Assembly: GCA_016208485.1 (NCBI GenBank)
Contig: JACQXY010000060.1
Location: forward strand, 1-64,000
Length of the DNA stretch: 64,000 bases
Reading direction: 5' to 3'
Source: Acidobacteriota bacterium
GTDB lineage: Bacteria; Actinomycetota; AC-67
How positions within the stretch are numbered: position 1 is the stretch's first letter; each line of letters starts with the position of its first letter. A model generated the notes under the pieces. It worked only from the letters and a program-made list of their open reading frames with translations. It was not told where the DNA came from and ran no database searches. Both the position numbers and the translations under genes were made by a program. Of this stretch, positions 1 to 8,623 are shown in pieces.

Positions 1-83
1 GCCAAGAGCCGCCGCTGACGCTCGTCCAGGTGAGGGGATAGCGCCCTCACCACCTCACCCAGGGTCACCTCGGCTGCCGTCAC
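1..83 (-). CDS. Transposase N-terminus, ISAzo13-like (partial)
   Basis: A GTG start at 81-83 opens a reading frame that leaves the window after 27 codons. The visible end, LSPHLDERQRRLL, resembles the first helix of ISAzo13-family transposases, which start with a similar HLDERQRRL segment; this is recalled family knowledge, not a search result. A TAG lies four codons upstream in the same frame, so the start is bounded. The element would extend left of the window, with its upstream end somewhere in 84-135. It sits directly beside a broken pilin-like reading frame, which suggests it inserted there. The call rests on a very short segment. Confidence 0.4.
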   Translation of the reverse strand, partial: MTAAEVTLGEVVRALSPHLDERQRRLL

Positions 84-114
84 ACCGTCAGGCTACAACG
101 GATCTCCTGAACAA

Positions 115-456
115 TCACGTTATTCTGTTCCGAGCCCTTAGCGCGTCCCGGAGGTTCGCCTTGGCCTGAACGTCGCGGGCGCGCCGGCGCGCGCCGAGCA
201 AGGTCGGCACGGCCACGCCGACGAGGTGCTCCTCGAGCCAACTCGCGGCACGATCGAGCCGGCCCGCGAGCACCTCCACGTTCGCCGCCACAAGCCGGGC
301 ATCGATATCCCAGGGGTGAGCGTCCGCGAACGCGCGCGCGATCTCCCCGGCCCTCTCCCCGAGGCGGGCGTCTCGGCGTCCGTGCGCCTCGAGCGCCGTC
401 CGGAGGGCGAGATGCTCTGCCGCCGAGAGGCGACGGGGGTCCAGTACGAGCGCGAC
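115..456 (-). pseudogene. Relic: TPR module joined to a type IV pilin N-terminal segment
   Basis: An open minus-strand frame holds two recognisable pieces. The part at 217-456 copies the C-terminal TPR-like module of the neighbouring O-antigen-ligase protein: both have (L/R)xSAAExLA, then HPWD(I/V)D(A/V)RL and AA(N/D)V. The part at 133-213 reads AVPTLLGARRRARDVQ then AKANLRDAL, matching AVPTFLGARKKAQDRA then AQANIRNAF of the pilin at 10165-10587. The pilin similarity stops close to the truncated transposase. There is no pilin leader, and the hydrophobic helix is replaced by TPR sequence. The simplest reading is a paralogous polysaccharide gene fused by deletion to a pilin gene and then cut by an insertion sequence. 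Confidence 0.5.
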
Positions 457-569
457 TGTCAACGGCGCCCGGCCCGGCCCGCCGGGATGTGGCGGCGGAG
501 AGCGCGGCCCGCGCGATCGCGGGCCTGAGCCGCCTTCCCCTCCGGGCTGCGGGCCCGGGGTGGGACCCG

Positions 570-2363
570 TCAGCCCGGTCTTGCCCGCGGACTCGCGCGC
601 TGGAGGAGCCGCTTCGCCGGTCCTTCGGGATCGAGCGCGACCGAGCGCCGCGCCCATCGCACGGCCGTCTCGCGGTCCCCCATCCGCAACGCCGCGAATG
701 CGAGCCCGCCCATGGCCCTGGCGTCCTTGGGGAACCGCCGGAGCTGCTCCCCGTACCAGCCCGCGGCGCCCGCTGGGTCGTCTTGCAGAAGCGCCACGTC
801 CGCAGCGAACAGCCGGACGTCCACGTCCCAGGGGTGCAGGCGGACGAGGCGCCGCGCGATCGCGCGCGCCTCGCGCGCGGCCACGAGGTCGCGGCCTCGG
901 GAGTCCACTGCGCGCTCGATGGCGAGTCGCTCGGCAGCCGAGACTCGCAGGGGCTCAAGGCGAAGCGCCAGGCGAAGCGCCGGCTCTGAGCCGTAACGGC
1001 GGCCGTAAGCCTCGAAGGTGGATGCGCCCATCCGCAGGAAGGCAAGGGCGAGGCCCGCGGCCAGCAGGAGTGAGGTGGCCCCGCGCCACCGCCTGCCGAC
1101 CCGGGCGGCCAAGGGGGGGCCGCCCCCACCCGCGGCCACCCCGAGCAACAGGAACGCGAGGGGGGTGAGCGAGACGTGGATGGGCTGCAGCAGATGATGC
1201 ACGCCGAGCGCCGCTGCCCCCGCGGCAGCCCAGCGCCGGGACGACGGTGCGCGGCGCGCGCGAGCGACTCCAAGCCCGATCAGGACCGCGAGGGCGGCCG
1301 TCCCCACGACACCCGTCCCGACCAGCGACTCGACGAAGAGGTTGTGGGCGTCGTGCCAGATCCGCCCCGTCATCCGCATCTCAGCCTGCGTCGCCGAGGA
1401 GACGTTCGCCCCCCAGGTGCTCGCAGGCCCCCACCCGAGCAGCGGCCGCCGAAGGAAACCCCTCGCCGAGGACGTCCAGATGTATCGGCGAGCCAGAGCC
1501 GACCCCTGGCCGATCTCGGCGAAGCGCCGCGTCGCCGCGACCGGCTCCTCGAGCCGCACAGCGAGGTCTACGGCGGTCCACGCCCCCAGCGTCATGAGCA
1601 CGGTCGCAACCAGCGCTGCCATGCGCCGCCTGGGAAGACCCGACTGCGGGAGCGCCACCGCGAGCCCGATGGCCGCCGCCAGCCAGGCTCCCCGCTTGGC
1701 CGTCAGCGAGAGCGACGACGCGAGCACCGCGAGGGCGGCGAGCGCCAGGGTCGGCCGCGAGCGCGCCAGGCGAACGGTCGCAGCGATAGCCGCTGCCAAG
1801 AACGCCCCGAGGAACACTTGATGCCCCAACGTGGATCCGATGAGCGAGCCCCTCGCATCAGGTCCAGCAGCCCCGACGAGCGGCACCGCCGCACCGAGCG
1901 CCCCAAGGATCCCGACCCCGGCGACCGCGACGCCCGTGCCAACAAGCCAGGCTGGCAGGCGCGCCGCCATCCCCTCAGGCATGCCGGCGCCCACGAGAAA
2001 CAGCATGGCCGACGCCGCGATCAGCAGGAGCCCGTTGCCCTGGTCCTCGCTGCCCATGAGGGCCTGCCAGCGGTCGACTCCAAACACAGCGGCGAGCGCG
2101 GCCGCCGCGACCCAGGCCCCCGCTGCCACCGCCAGGCGCCGCTCCGCCCGCGCGGCCGCCCGCCGGGCGAGGAGCGCACCGGCCAGAACCAGGACCAGTT
2201 TGGGGTCCACGATCGAACTCATGGTGAAGGGCGTGAGAGCGAGCGTCGCAGCCACAACCGCCAGGAAGAGCCCACTCTCAAGCCCCCGCCCGGAAAGCTC
2301 GCGGGTGAGTGCGAGCGCGGCGTCGCAGCGTTCGCTCTCTAGGTCCTTCGCCGCCACCGCCAA
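570..2363 (-). CDS. O-antigen-ligase-like membrane protein with C-terminal TPR module
   Basis: The 597-residue protein has many hydrophobic segments from about residue 30 to 440, with a large external loop near residues 310-345 containing DAHNLFVES, the typical Wzy_C/O-antigen-ligase signature. The last 150 or so residues are a soluble TPR-like module (HPWDVDVRLFAADVALL, then a second helical repeat). Such proteins sit in the cytoplasmic membrane and transfer or polymerise undecaprenyl-linked glycans. It is the last gene of the polysaccharide operon, 4 bp after the epimerase. The TTG start at 2363 is the least certain point; a GTG lies two codons further in. A second copy of the TPR module lies just downstream as a relic. 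Confidence 0.75.
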   Translation of the reverse strand: MAVAAKDLESERCDAALALTRELSGRGLESGLFLAVVAATLALTPFTMSSIVDPKLVLVLAGALLARRAAARAERRLAVAAGAWVAAAALAAVFGVDRWQALMGSEDQGNGLLLIAASAMLFLVGAGMPEGMAARLPAWLVGTGVAVAGVGILGALGAAVPLVGAAGPDARGSLIGSTLGHQVFLGAFLAAAIAATVRLARSRPTLALAALAVLASSLSLTAKRGAWLAAAIGLAVALPQSGLPRRRMAALVATVLMTLGAWTAVDLAVRLEEPVAATRRFAEIGQGSALARRYIWTSSARGFLRRPLLGWGPASTWGANVSSATQAEMRMTGRIWHDAHNLFVESLVGTGVVGTAALAVLIGLGVARARRAPSSRRWAAAGAAALGVHHLLQPIHVSLTPLAFLLLGVAAGGGGPPLAARVGRRWRGATSLLLAAGLALAFLRMGASTFEAYGRRYGSEPALRLALRLEPLRVSAAERLAIERAVDSRGRDLVAAREARAIARRLVRLHPWDVDVRLFAADVALLQDDPAGAAGWYGEQLRRFPKDARAMGGLAFAALRMGDRETAVRWARRSVALDPEGPAKRLLQRASPRARPG

Positions 2364-2367
2364 AGGA

Positions 2368-3357
2368 CTACCCGGCGATCGCCAGCCGTCCGCGAGAGCG
2401 GGCGAACTCGGCGATCATCTGCGTGAGACCAGCGTCCAGGTCGGTGTTCGGCGCCCAGCCGGTGACAGCGCGCAGCCGGGTCGTGTCGGCGGCGCGCCGC
2501 GGGTAGCCGTCCGGCCGAGATCGGTCGAACATGACCCGGGGCGATCGGCCGGTGAGGGACAGGATCCGCTCCACCAGCTCCCGGATCGACGTTTCCTGAT
2601 CGTGTCCGATGTTCACCGGCTCGGGGGAGGTGACGCGCTCGGCGATGAGCTTCATCCCGAGCGCCGCGTCGCGCGCGTGGAGGAATGCGCGCGTCTGCTC
2701 GCCGCTGCCCCACACCTCGACCGGATTGTCTCCGTCGAGCACGCGCTTGACGAGGGCGGGGACAACGTGCGAGGTCGCCTCGTCCCAATGATCGCGCGGT
2801 CCGTAGGCGTTGAACGGACGGCAGATGGCGATCTGCATGCTGCTCTCAGTCGAGTAGTAGCGGCCCAGCTCCTCCGCCATGCGCTTTGCCCACCCGTAGC
2901 CCTCGTTCGTCGGCTCCGGAGTCCCACGCGAGCCCTCGGACTCCGGGGTCGGCACCGCAGCGTCGTGCGGGTAGATGCACGCGGTCGAGACGACGAGGAA
3001 GCGCCCGACTCCACCCCGCGCCGCAGCCTCGAGCATCGCCGAGGCGATCCGCATGTTCGATGTGAACATGTCGGCGTGGTGGAAGCGGTTGTACTCGATC
3101 CCCGTGACCTTCGCGGCCAAGTTGAGCACGATCTCCTGCCGGCGCGTCGCGGTCCGGGCCCCCTCGGGATTCCCCACGTCCACCTGCACGAACCGGATGT
3201 CCGCCCAGACGGATGCAAGACGCGAGACCGCGCCTCGGCTCAGGTCGTCGGCCACCGTCACTGCCGCGCCGTCCTCGACGAGAAGCTCCACCAGATGGGA
3301 ACCGACGAAGCCCGCCCCACCCGTCACGCAGACCCGGCGACCCTGCCAGAATCCCAT
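2368..3357 (-). CDS. NAD-dependent epimerase/dehydratase (SDR family)
   Basis: This 329-residue enzyme opens with the Rossmann motif GGAGFVGSH (about residues 12-20). It has the YxxxK catalytic pair in GYGWAKRMAEE and the substrate-side segment CRPFNAYGPRDHWD, as in extended SDR nucleotide-sugar epimerases such as GDP-mannose 3,5-epimerase-like and UDP-glucose 4-epimerase-like enzymes. It probably makes a nucleotide sugar for the surrounding glycosyltransferases; the exact sugar cannot be read. The ATG at 3355-3357 was chosen because GGGAGGAG precedes it closely. It overlaps the upstream wecG-like gene by 34 bp, which indicates translational coupling. Confidence 0.85.
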   Translation of the reverse strand: MGFWQGRRVCVTGGAGFVGSHLVELLVEDGAAVTVADDLSRGAVSRLASVWADIRFVQVDVGNPEGARTATRRQEIVLNLAAKVTGIEYNRFHHADMFTSNMRIASAMLEAAARGGVGRFLVVSTACIYPHDAAVPTPESEGSRGTPEPTNEGYGWAKRMAEELGRYYSTESSMQIAICRPFNAYGPRDHWDEATSHVVPALVKRVLDGDNPVEVWGSGEQTRAFLHARDAALGMKLIAERVTSPEPVNIGHDQETSIRELVERILSLTGRSPRVMFDRSRPDGYPRRAADTTRLRAVTGWAPNTDLDAGLTQMIAEFARSRGRLAIAG

Positions 3358-4160
3358 CGCTCCTCCCTTCGCGCATGCAGAACCTGGCGCGCGAACAGCG
3401 CCACGAACCGCGGGTTGTGAACCAAGTACCGCCGCCAGAGGCGGCGGGGCTCGCTCGCCAGGCGGAACGCCCACTCGAGCCCAAGGGGCATCATCCAGCG
3501 GGGCGCCTGGCGCTTCGCCCCCGAGAGGAAGTCGAACGCGGCGCCGACGGCGACCATCACCGCCGGGAGGCGCCCGCGGTGCGCGGCGGCCCAGCGGTCC
3601 TGCTTCGGAGACCCGAGCCCGACGAAGAGAACGCGCGCGCCGGAGGCCTCGATCGCGGCCATCGCCACCCGGTCCTCCTCCTCGCTCAGTTCGCGGAAGG
3701 GAGGGCTCCACGCGTAGGCGATCGCCAGGCCGGGGAACCGGGCGCGCAGGCGCTCGGCGAGCCGCTCGCGCACGACCGGCGTGCCGCCGTACAGACCGAT
3801 CGGAACGCCTCGCCGGGCGGCCTCGCCGCAGACCGCAAGGGTGAGGTCGGGGCCGTAGACGCGGGTCGCCTCGCGCGCCCCGAGCAGGCGAAGCCCCCAG
3901 ACGAGAGGCATGCCGTCCGGGGTCACGAGATCCGCCGTCTCGAGATCGTCCCGCGCCGAGGGATCGGCGCGTGCCTCCATGACGGTGTGGACGGTGATCG
4001 CCGACACCGCCCGCGACTCGCCCGCGCGCGCCCAGCCGACGATGCGCGCCGTCGCGTCCGCGTAGCTCGTCACGTCAAGCCGCACACCGAGGATTCGACG
4101 GGAAGGCGGGGGGGCGTCCGCCCCCGCCGGGTCCTCCGCAACCCTCACGGCGCTTGTCAC
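3324..4160 (-). CDS. WecG/TagA/CpsF family glycosyltransferase
   Basis: The 278-residue protein shows the GT26 signature: LVTPDGMPLVW, a GPDLTLAVC segment, and GLGSPKQDRW followed by VGAAFDFLSGAKRQAPRWM and GLEWAFRL near the C-terminus. GT26 enzymes add N-acetylmannosamine-type sugars to a lipid-linked acceptor at the inner face of the membrane. Here it would add an early sugar to the repeat unit begun by the sugar transferase at 8613-10052. It overlaps the upstream glycosyltransferase by 4 bp (ATGA type), so the two are almost certainly co-transcribed. Confidence 0.85.
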   Translation of the reverse strand: MTSAVRVAEDPAGADAPPPSRRILGVRLDVTSYADATARIVGWARAGESRAVSAITVHTVMEARADPSARDDLETADLVTPDGMPLVWGLRLLGAREATRVYGPDLTLAVCGEAARRGVPIGLYGGTPVVRERLAERLRARFPGLAIAYAWSPPFRELSEEEDRVAMAAIEASGARVLFVGLGSPKQDRWAAAHRGRLPAVMVAVGAAFDFLSGAKRQAPRWMMPLGLEWAFRLASEPRRLWRRYLVHNPRFVALFARQVLHARREERWDSGRVAGSA

Positions 4161-5434
4161 CTCTTCCCAATCCCCACGGAACCGGCCCGAACCGCTTCCG
4201 GTCGGGCTATCGGCGCGGGACCTCGAACTCTTGAGCGTTGCGTCCCTCTCCCGGCCAGCGACCGAGCCCGCCGGTACAGGTCCAGCAGCATCGCCAGGTT
4301 GCGGTCCGCTGTGTACTTGGTCTCAAAGTCCCGGCGCGCCTCCGCTCCCATGCGGCGCAGCTCCGCCGGGTTGCGCGCCGCCCAGGTGAGCGCCCGCGCG
4401 AGGTCATCTGGGTCGCCCGGGTCGACCACGAGCCCGGTACGACCGTCGTCTACCAGTTCGGCCAGCGCCCCGATGCGCGTGGCCACCACCGGCGTTGCAC
4501 GAGCGAAGGCCTCCACGACCACGCGACCGAATGTCTCGTATGAGATCGACTGGACGACGGCGAGCGTCGCCTCCCCCATGAGCCGAGCGACCTCCTCCCG
4601 TCCCAGCGCTCCCGTCCATCTGACGACCCCACGCTCGGCTGCCCGTGCCACCAGGGGCGCGAGGGGGCCGTCTCCAGCCACGACCATGGGGAGAGTCCCG
4701 CGCAGACGTTCGCACGCCGCGAGCAGGGCCCGCACACCCTTCTCCTCGCCCAGGCGCCCGACGAACAGGGCGAAGCCGCCCCCGTGCCGGCCGGGGCCGG
4801 GGTCGGGGTGCACGAAGTTCGGCTTCACGGCGACCCGCTCCGCCGGAAGCCCGCCCTCGACCAGCTTGGCGGCCGCGAAGGCGCTGGGCGCGATGAAGAG
4901 GTCGACATCGCGCGTCCACGTGGAGCGCGCCCGGTGGACGGCGAGCATCGCGGCGACGGTTCCGCTGGGAGCCAAACCCCCGCGATAGCACCGCCGAGCG
5001 ACCCCCAGCCATGCGACGGGCCGCCCAACGCAGTCCTCGCAGGGCCCTCCGTCGCGAAAGAGTTGTGCGTTGGGGCAGACGACCCGGAAGTTGTGCACGC
5101 TTTGCACGACCGGAACTCCCGCCTCGCGGCAAGCGGCATACGCCGACGGTGAGATCAAGGGGAAGGTGTTCTGGAAGTGGGCCACGTCGGGGAGGCGGCG
5201 GCGCAGCAGCGCGCGCAGATCGCGCAGCGTCCGGCGCGACCACACGGTCTCGACGCCGAGCCTGAGCCGCTCCGCGAAACTTCTGGCCACGATCTCGTCG
5301 TTCGCCCGGGTATACGTCACGACGTGGTGCCCGGCGCGGGCGAGGAGGTCTCGCTCGTCCTCGAAGCAGCGGTTCTCGCCGCTCGGCGAGGCTGAGCGGT
5401 AGTAGTCGTGGACGAGGAGGACCGTGAGGGCCAC
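4157..5434 (-). CDS. GT4-family glycosyltransferase
   Basis: The 425-residue GT-B enzyme has an N-terminal acceptor domain starting VLLVHDYYRSASPSGE and a C-terminal donor domain with ALFVGRLGEEKGV, then the EX7E motif in YETFGRVVVEAF. A cysteine-rich stretch (CPNAQLF...CEDCVG...CYRG, about residues 125-160) is common in one GT4 subgroup and may bind a metal. It should transfer an activated sugar to the growing polysaccharide repeat on the cytoplasmic side. It lies 3 bp after the methyltransferase gene and overlaps wecG by 4 bp. The last 30 residues are basic and low-complexity. Confidence 0.85.
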   Translation of the reverse strand: MALTVLLVHDYYRSASPSGENRCFEDERDLLARAGHHVVTYTRANDEIVARSFAERLRLGVETVWSRRTLRDLRALLRRRLPDVAHFQNTFPLISPSAYAACREAGVPVVQSVHNFRVVCPNAQLFRDGGPCEDCVGRPVAWLGVARRCYRGGLAPSGTVAAMLAVHRARSTWTRDVDLFIAPSAFAAAKLVEGGLPAERVAVKPNFVHPDPGPGRHGGGFALFVGRLGEEKGVRALLAACERLRGTLPMVVAGDGPLAPLVARAAERGVVRWTGALGREEVARLMGEATLAVVQSISYETFGRVVVEAFARATPVVATRIGALAELVDDGRTGLVVDPGDPDDLARALTWAARNPAELRRMGAEARRDFETKYTADRNLAMLLDLYRRARSLAGRGTQRSRVRGPAPIARPEAVRAGSVGIGKR

Positions 5435-5437
5435 CGC

Positions 5438-6163
5438 TCACACCACCGCACCGTCGCGCGCCCGCACCCGGCGACCGCACCGGGCGGCCGGACCCGCGTC
5501 CACGCCCGCACGGTCCGCAGCAGGGTGGTCCACCACCTCGAACACCTGGACGAAGCACTCGCCGAGCACGTAGGGAGGAAGAACCCGAGAGAGGAGCGGC
5601 CGCGCCGCCCGGTACGCGGCAAGCCGGAGCGGCAGCGTCCCGGACGGGCGGGCGTTGCGAACCCACGCGACCCCCCGCACCCGGAGGCCGACTCTCGCCG
5701 CGAGAGTGGCCAGAGTCCTCGGGTCGAACCATGCAACGTGTCCCGGATCCCACCGGGCCTCGGCCCCCCGGCGAGCCATCGCCAGCCACTGGAGGCAGAA
5801 GGGATTCGGCGTCGTCACGATCAGGCGCCCGCCGCCTCGGAGGACCCGACGAGCTTCGTCTAGGAGGCGCTCCGGACACCCGACGTGCTCGATGATCTCG
5901 GCGGCCACGACCGTGTCGAAGGTCCGATCCGCGAAGGGTAGGGCAAGCGCGTTCCCCGCGACGAGGCCGCCCCCGGATCCTGCGCGCGTTCGTACGGCAC
6001 GCAGCCCCGGGGGCGACAGGTCGAGCCCAATCACGCCGGGGTGAGCGCGCAGGAGTGGACCGTGCAGCGCGGCGACCCCCGCAGTCACCGGGTCGCCGGC
6101 GCAGCCGAGGTGCAGGGTCGCGCCGCGCGCCAGGCCGACGACCTCAGGAACGCGGGAACGCAC
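5438..6163 (-). CDS. Class I SAM-dependent methyltransferase
   Basis: The 241-residue protein carries LHLGCAGDP as SAM motif I (GxGxG replaced by GCAGD), VIGLDLSP as motif II and the Methyltransf_11 block TFDTVVAAEIIEHVGCPERLL. It then has VLRGGGRLIVTTPNPFCLQW, typical of glycan methyltransferases. The GTG at 6161-6163 was chosen because GAGGAGG lies 9 bp upstream; longer in-frame extensions read as low-complexity sequence opposite the flippase C-terminus. It overlaps the flippase gene by 20 bp. It probably methylates a sugar in the polysaccharide. Confidence 0.8.
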   Translation of the reverse strand: MRSRVPEVVGLARGATLHLGCAGDPVTAGVAALHGPLLRAHPGVIGLDLSPPGLRAVRTRAGSGGGLVAGNALALPFADRTFDTVVAAEIIEHVGCPERLLDEARRVLRGGGRLIVTTPNPFCLQWLAMARRGAEARWDPGHVAWFDPRTLATLAARVGLRVRGVAWVRNARPSGTLPLRLAAYRAARPLLSRVLPPYVLGECFVQVFEVVDHPAADRAGVDAGPAARCGRRVRARDGAVV

Positions 6164-7556
6164 CGCCGGCGACCTCCTCGGGTGGTGTGATCGAGGCGCT
6201 TTCCCGACCGCATGCGGACAGCCGCAGGCCGCCCGGCCACCCACGTCCATGATCGGCCGAGGGACACGCCGGTCGAGCCCCGGCAATCGCCGGCGCCGGG
6301 GGTCCGAGCCCGGCCGGAGAGCGGGCGTGCCGAGCCAGCGAATCCCACCAGACGACCGTGCCGGTCCACCCGCCTCCGGCGAGCCCCCATGCGGCCCCCA
6401 CCGGACCTGCCGCGACCGCGCCGACCACGGCCCCGGAGACCGTGAACCCGGCCTGAGCGACGCGTGCCTGCAGACCTCGCCTCGCGTCGGCGCCGGCGCG
6501 AAGCCCGATCGCGGCCCCGGTTGTTGCGGCCCATGCCGCCAGCGCGACTCCAAGCGGCACGAATAGGGGGCGCGCCGCTCCCCACCCCGGCACGAGAGTC
6601 GCGCCGAGCGAACGGGGAATCGCGAGGAGCACACCGGTCCAGCACACGGCCGCGAGGGCGAGCAGCGCGCCCGCACCTGCGCAGGCCCGTCCCAGCCGAC
6701 GGGAGTCCCGGCGCGAGAGGGACGCGGCCTCGGGGACCGACCCAATCCCGACTCCCATGATGAGCACGCCCACCGGACCGAGGAGAAGCTGCGCCGTGCG
6801 AATGGTGCCGATGGCGGCGAGGCCGAGCAGCCCGCCGAGCGCGTACAGGGTCGCCTGCTCCGCGCCGAGGGTGGCCCCGAACTCGCCCGCGTACCGGCCG
6901 GCCAGGTCGCCCTGGTCACGCCACCATCGCGGGGCACCGAGCGGACGCGGCAGGACCCGGGTCTGGCCGAGCCCGATGAGTGCAGCCACCGTCCCGGCAG
7001 ATCCCCACGCGAGAACGTAGGGCGCGAGCGAACGCACGCCGCGCACCGCGAGCATGGCGGCGGCGGGTGCGAGAAGACCCGCCCACGCCAGATCGTTCAC
7101 CAGAGCGGCACGCGGCGCGCGCGCCGCGAGGAACACGAACCGCCATGCGTCCTGGAGAAGGACGCCCGGAAGGACGATCCCCATCAGAGACAGCGCCCCT
7201 CCAAGGGTCCCCCCGACGGCGAGCCCAGTCACGACCAGAGCCGCTCCGCCAAGGACGCCGAGTAGGACCGCCGAGCCGGCCGAGCCCGCCACCGCGTCGT
7301 GCCACCGGGCCGGGTCCATGCCCCCGGCGCGCACGACGAGCGGTTCGGATCCGAGCGCTCGCGAGAGACCGAGCACCAGGAGGTAGGCGGCGAACGCGAG
7401 CACGAACCCGCCGAACGCTGCCGGCGGGAGGGCTCGCGCGAGCAGCAGACCGAGGACGAAGTTGGTGGCGCTCGATACCGCCTGGTCGCCGACGGCGTAT
7501 GCCATCCGGCCCGCCGTGGCCCGCCGGACCGACGAGTGCGTCCTCACCTCGCGCAT
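6144..7556 (-). CDS. Polysaccharide flippase-like membrane protein
   Basis: A protein of about 470 residues with roughly 12 hydrophobic segments between residues 15 and 420, starting RRATAGRMAYAVGDQAVSSATNFVLGLLLARAL. That opening is typical of the MATE/Wzx-type oligosaccharide flippases of GT clusters. It would move the lipid-linked repeat unit across the cytoplasmic membrane. The last 50 residues are rich in Pro, Gly and Arg and overlap the methyltransferase start. The ATG at 7556 is preferred because GAGGAGG lies upstream; a GTG at 7589 is also possible. Both overlap the end of the upstream glycosyltransferase gene. Confidence 0.75.
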   Translation of the reverse strand: MREVRTHSSVRRATAGRMAYAVGDQAVSSATNFVLGLLLARALPPAAFGGFVLAFAAYLLVLGLSRALGSEPLVVRAGGMDPARWHDAVAGSAGSAVLLGVLGGAALVVTGLAVGGTLGGALSLMGIVLPGVLLQDAWRFVFLAARAPRAALVNDLAWAGLLAPAAAMLAVRGVRSLAPYVLAWGSAGTVAALIGLGQTRVLPRPLGAPRWWRDQGDLAGRYAGEFGATLGAEQATLYALGGLLGLAAIGTIRTAQLLLGPVGVLIMGVGIGSVPEAASLSRRDSRRLGRACAGAGALLALAAVCWTGVLLAIPRSLGATLVPGWGAARPLFVPLGVALAAWAATTGAAIGLRAGADARRGLQARVAQAGFTVSGAVVGAVAAGPVGAAWGLAGGGWTGTVVWWDSLARHARSPAGLGPPAPAIAGARPACPSADHGRGWPGGLRLSACGRESASITPPEEVAGGAFPRS

Positions 7557-8623
7557 CGTGAGCGGTAGACCTCCTCGATCGTCCTCCACGGCTCCCCCGG
7601 TTCGAGGAGGCGCCGCACGCGCGCTGCGGCGCTACGACCCATCTCGCGGGCCGTCGCCGCATTCGTCAGCGCTTCGAGGGCCCGGGCGGCCTGCTCCTCC
7701 GTGCTCACCAGGCTGCCCGACCCCCCGACGAGCCACTCAAGTCCCGGCAGCCGGGACGCCACGACGGTCCGCCCGGCCCACATGGCTTCCTGGACGGCGA
7801 AGCTCAAAGCCTCGTGGCGGCTGAACAGCACCACTGCCCATGACTCCCCGATGAGGCGTGCCACGTCCCCGTCCCCTCCCACGAACGTCACGGGGGCGCT
7901 CAGCAGCTCGGCGAGGTCGTGCAGGCCCGGCTCGAGCGGTCCGCTCCCGGCGATCACGCCCCGTGAAGGCCGGCGTCGCGCCACGGAGGCGACCGCTCGG
8001 ATGAAGAGGTCCGGGCGCTTCGGCACGTCCAGCCGCCCGAGCCACAGGAACGTCGGGATGTCCTCGCGCGGGAAAGGCATCGCGGTCAGTCCGGACAGGC
8101 GTGGGCTTGCGTGAGGCAGGAACGTCCAGTACCCACCCAACTCCGGCGTGGCGCTGAATGCGCCGAGCGCGCTCCGCGCCGCGAGATCCGCCCCCACCGC
8201 TCGGGCCACTCGGTACCCTGGAGGATCGTCGGCCATAGAGCCGTATCCGTGCACTGTGAGGAACGCGCGGATCCCGGCGAGGCGGGCCGCAGCGAAGCTC
8301 CGGAGACCGTGACAATGCACGACGTCGGGCTGGAACCTGCGGGCAATGCGGTGAAGAGTCACTGTGGCCGCCGACATGCCCCGAAGGTTTCGTGCCGTGC
8401 CCGGAACCGCCACCGGCGCTGACTCCGAGCCCTTTGGATCGCTGCAGGCCCGCGCATCCGGCGCGGCCACAAGTACCCGCCATCCTGCCTCCGACATCCA
8501 TGCTGCCTGCGCGCGCACGGCAGCGCCGAGCCCCCCCGCGAGGCTGTCGGCGACCAGCAGGCAGCGTCCTCGAAGCGCCGCCTCCTCCGCGCGCTCGGCC
8601 ACTGATGCCCCGTTAGGTCGCAC
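7544..8623 (-). CDS. GT4-family glycosyltransferase
   Basis: The 359-residue GT-B protein begins LLVADSLAGGLGAAVRAQAAWM, has DVVHCHGLRSFAA in the acceptor domain, FLWLGRLDVPKRPDL at the start of the donor domain, and the EX7E element in HEALSFAVQEAMW. It belongs to the polysaccharide operon, overlapping both the upstream sugar transferase (11 bp) and the downstream flippase. The sugar specificity cannot be inferred from sequence. Together with the GT4 and GT26 enzymes it implies a repeat unit of at least four sugars including the first one. Confidence 0.82.
   Translation of the reverse strand: MRPNGASVAERAEEAALRGRCLLVADSLAGGLGAAVRAQAAWMSEAGWRVLVAAPDARACSDPKGSESAPVAVPGTARNLRGMSAATVTLHRIARRFQPDVVHCHGLRSFAAARLAGIRAFLTVHGYGSMADDPPGYRVARAVGADLAARSALGAFSATPELGGYWTFLPHASPRLSGLTAMPFPREDIPTFLWLGRLDVPKRPDLFIRAVASVARRRPSRGVIAGSGPLEPGLHDLAELLSAPVTFVGGDGDVARLIGESWAVVLFSRHEALSFAVQEAMWAGRTVVASRLPGLEWLVGGSGSLVSTEEQAARALEALTNAATAREMGRSAAARVRRLLEPGEPWRTIEEVYRSRCAR

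Noticed and set aside
1831-4988. Very long plus-strand open frames opposite the polysaccharide genes
   Set aside because: They are Arg/Pro/Ala-rich shadows of high-GC codons; the minus-strand frames contain clear enzyme motifs.
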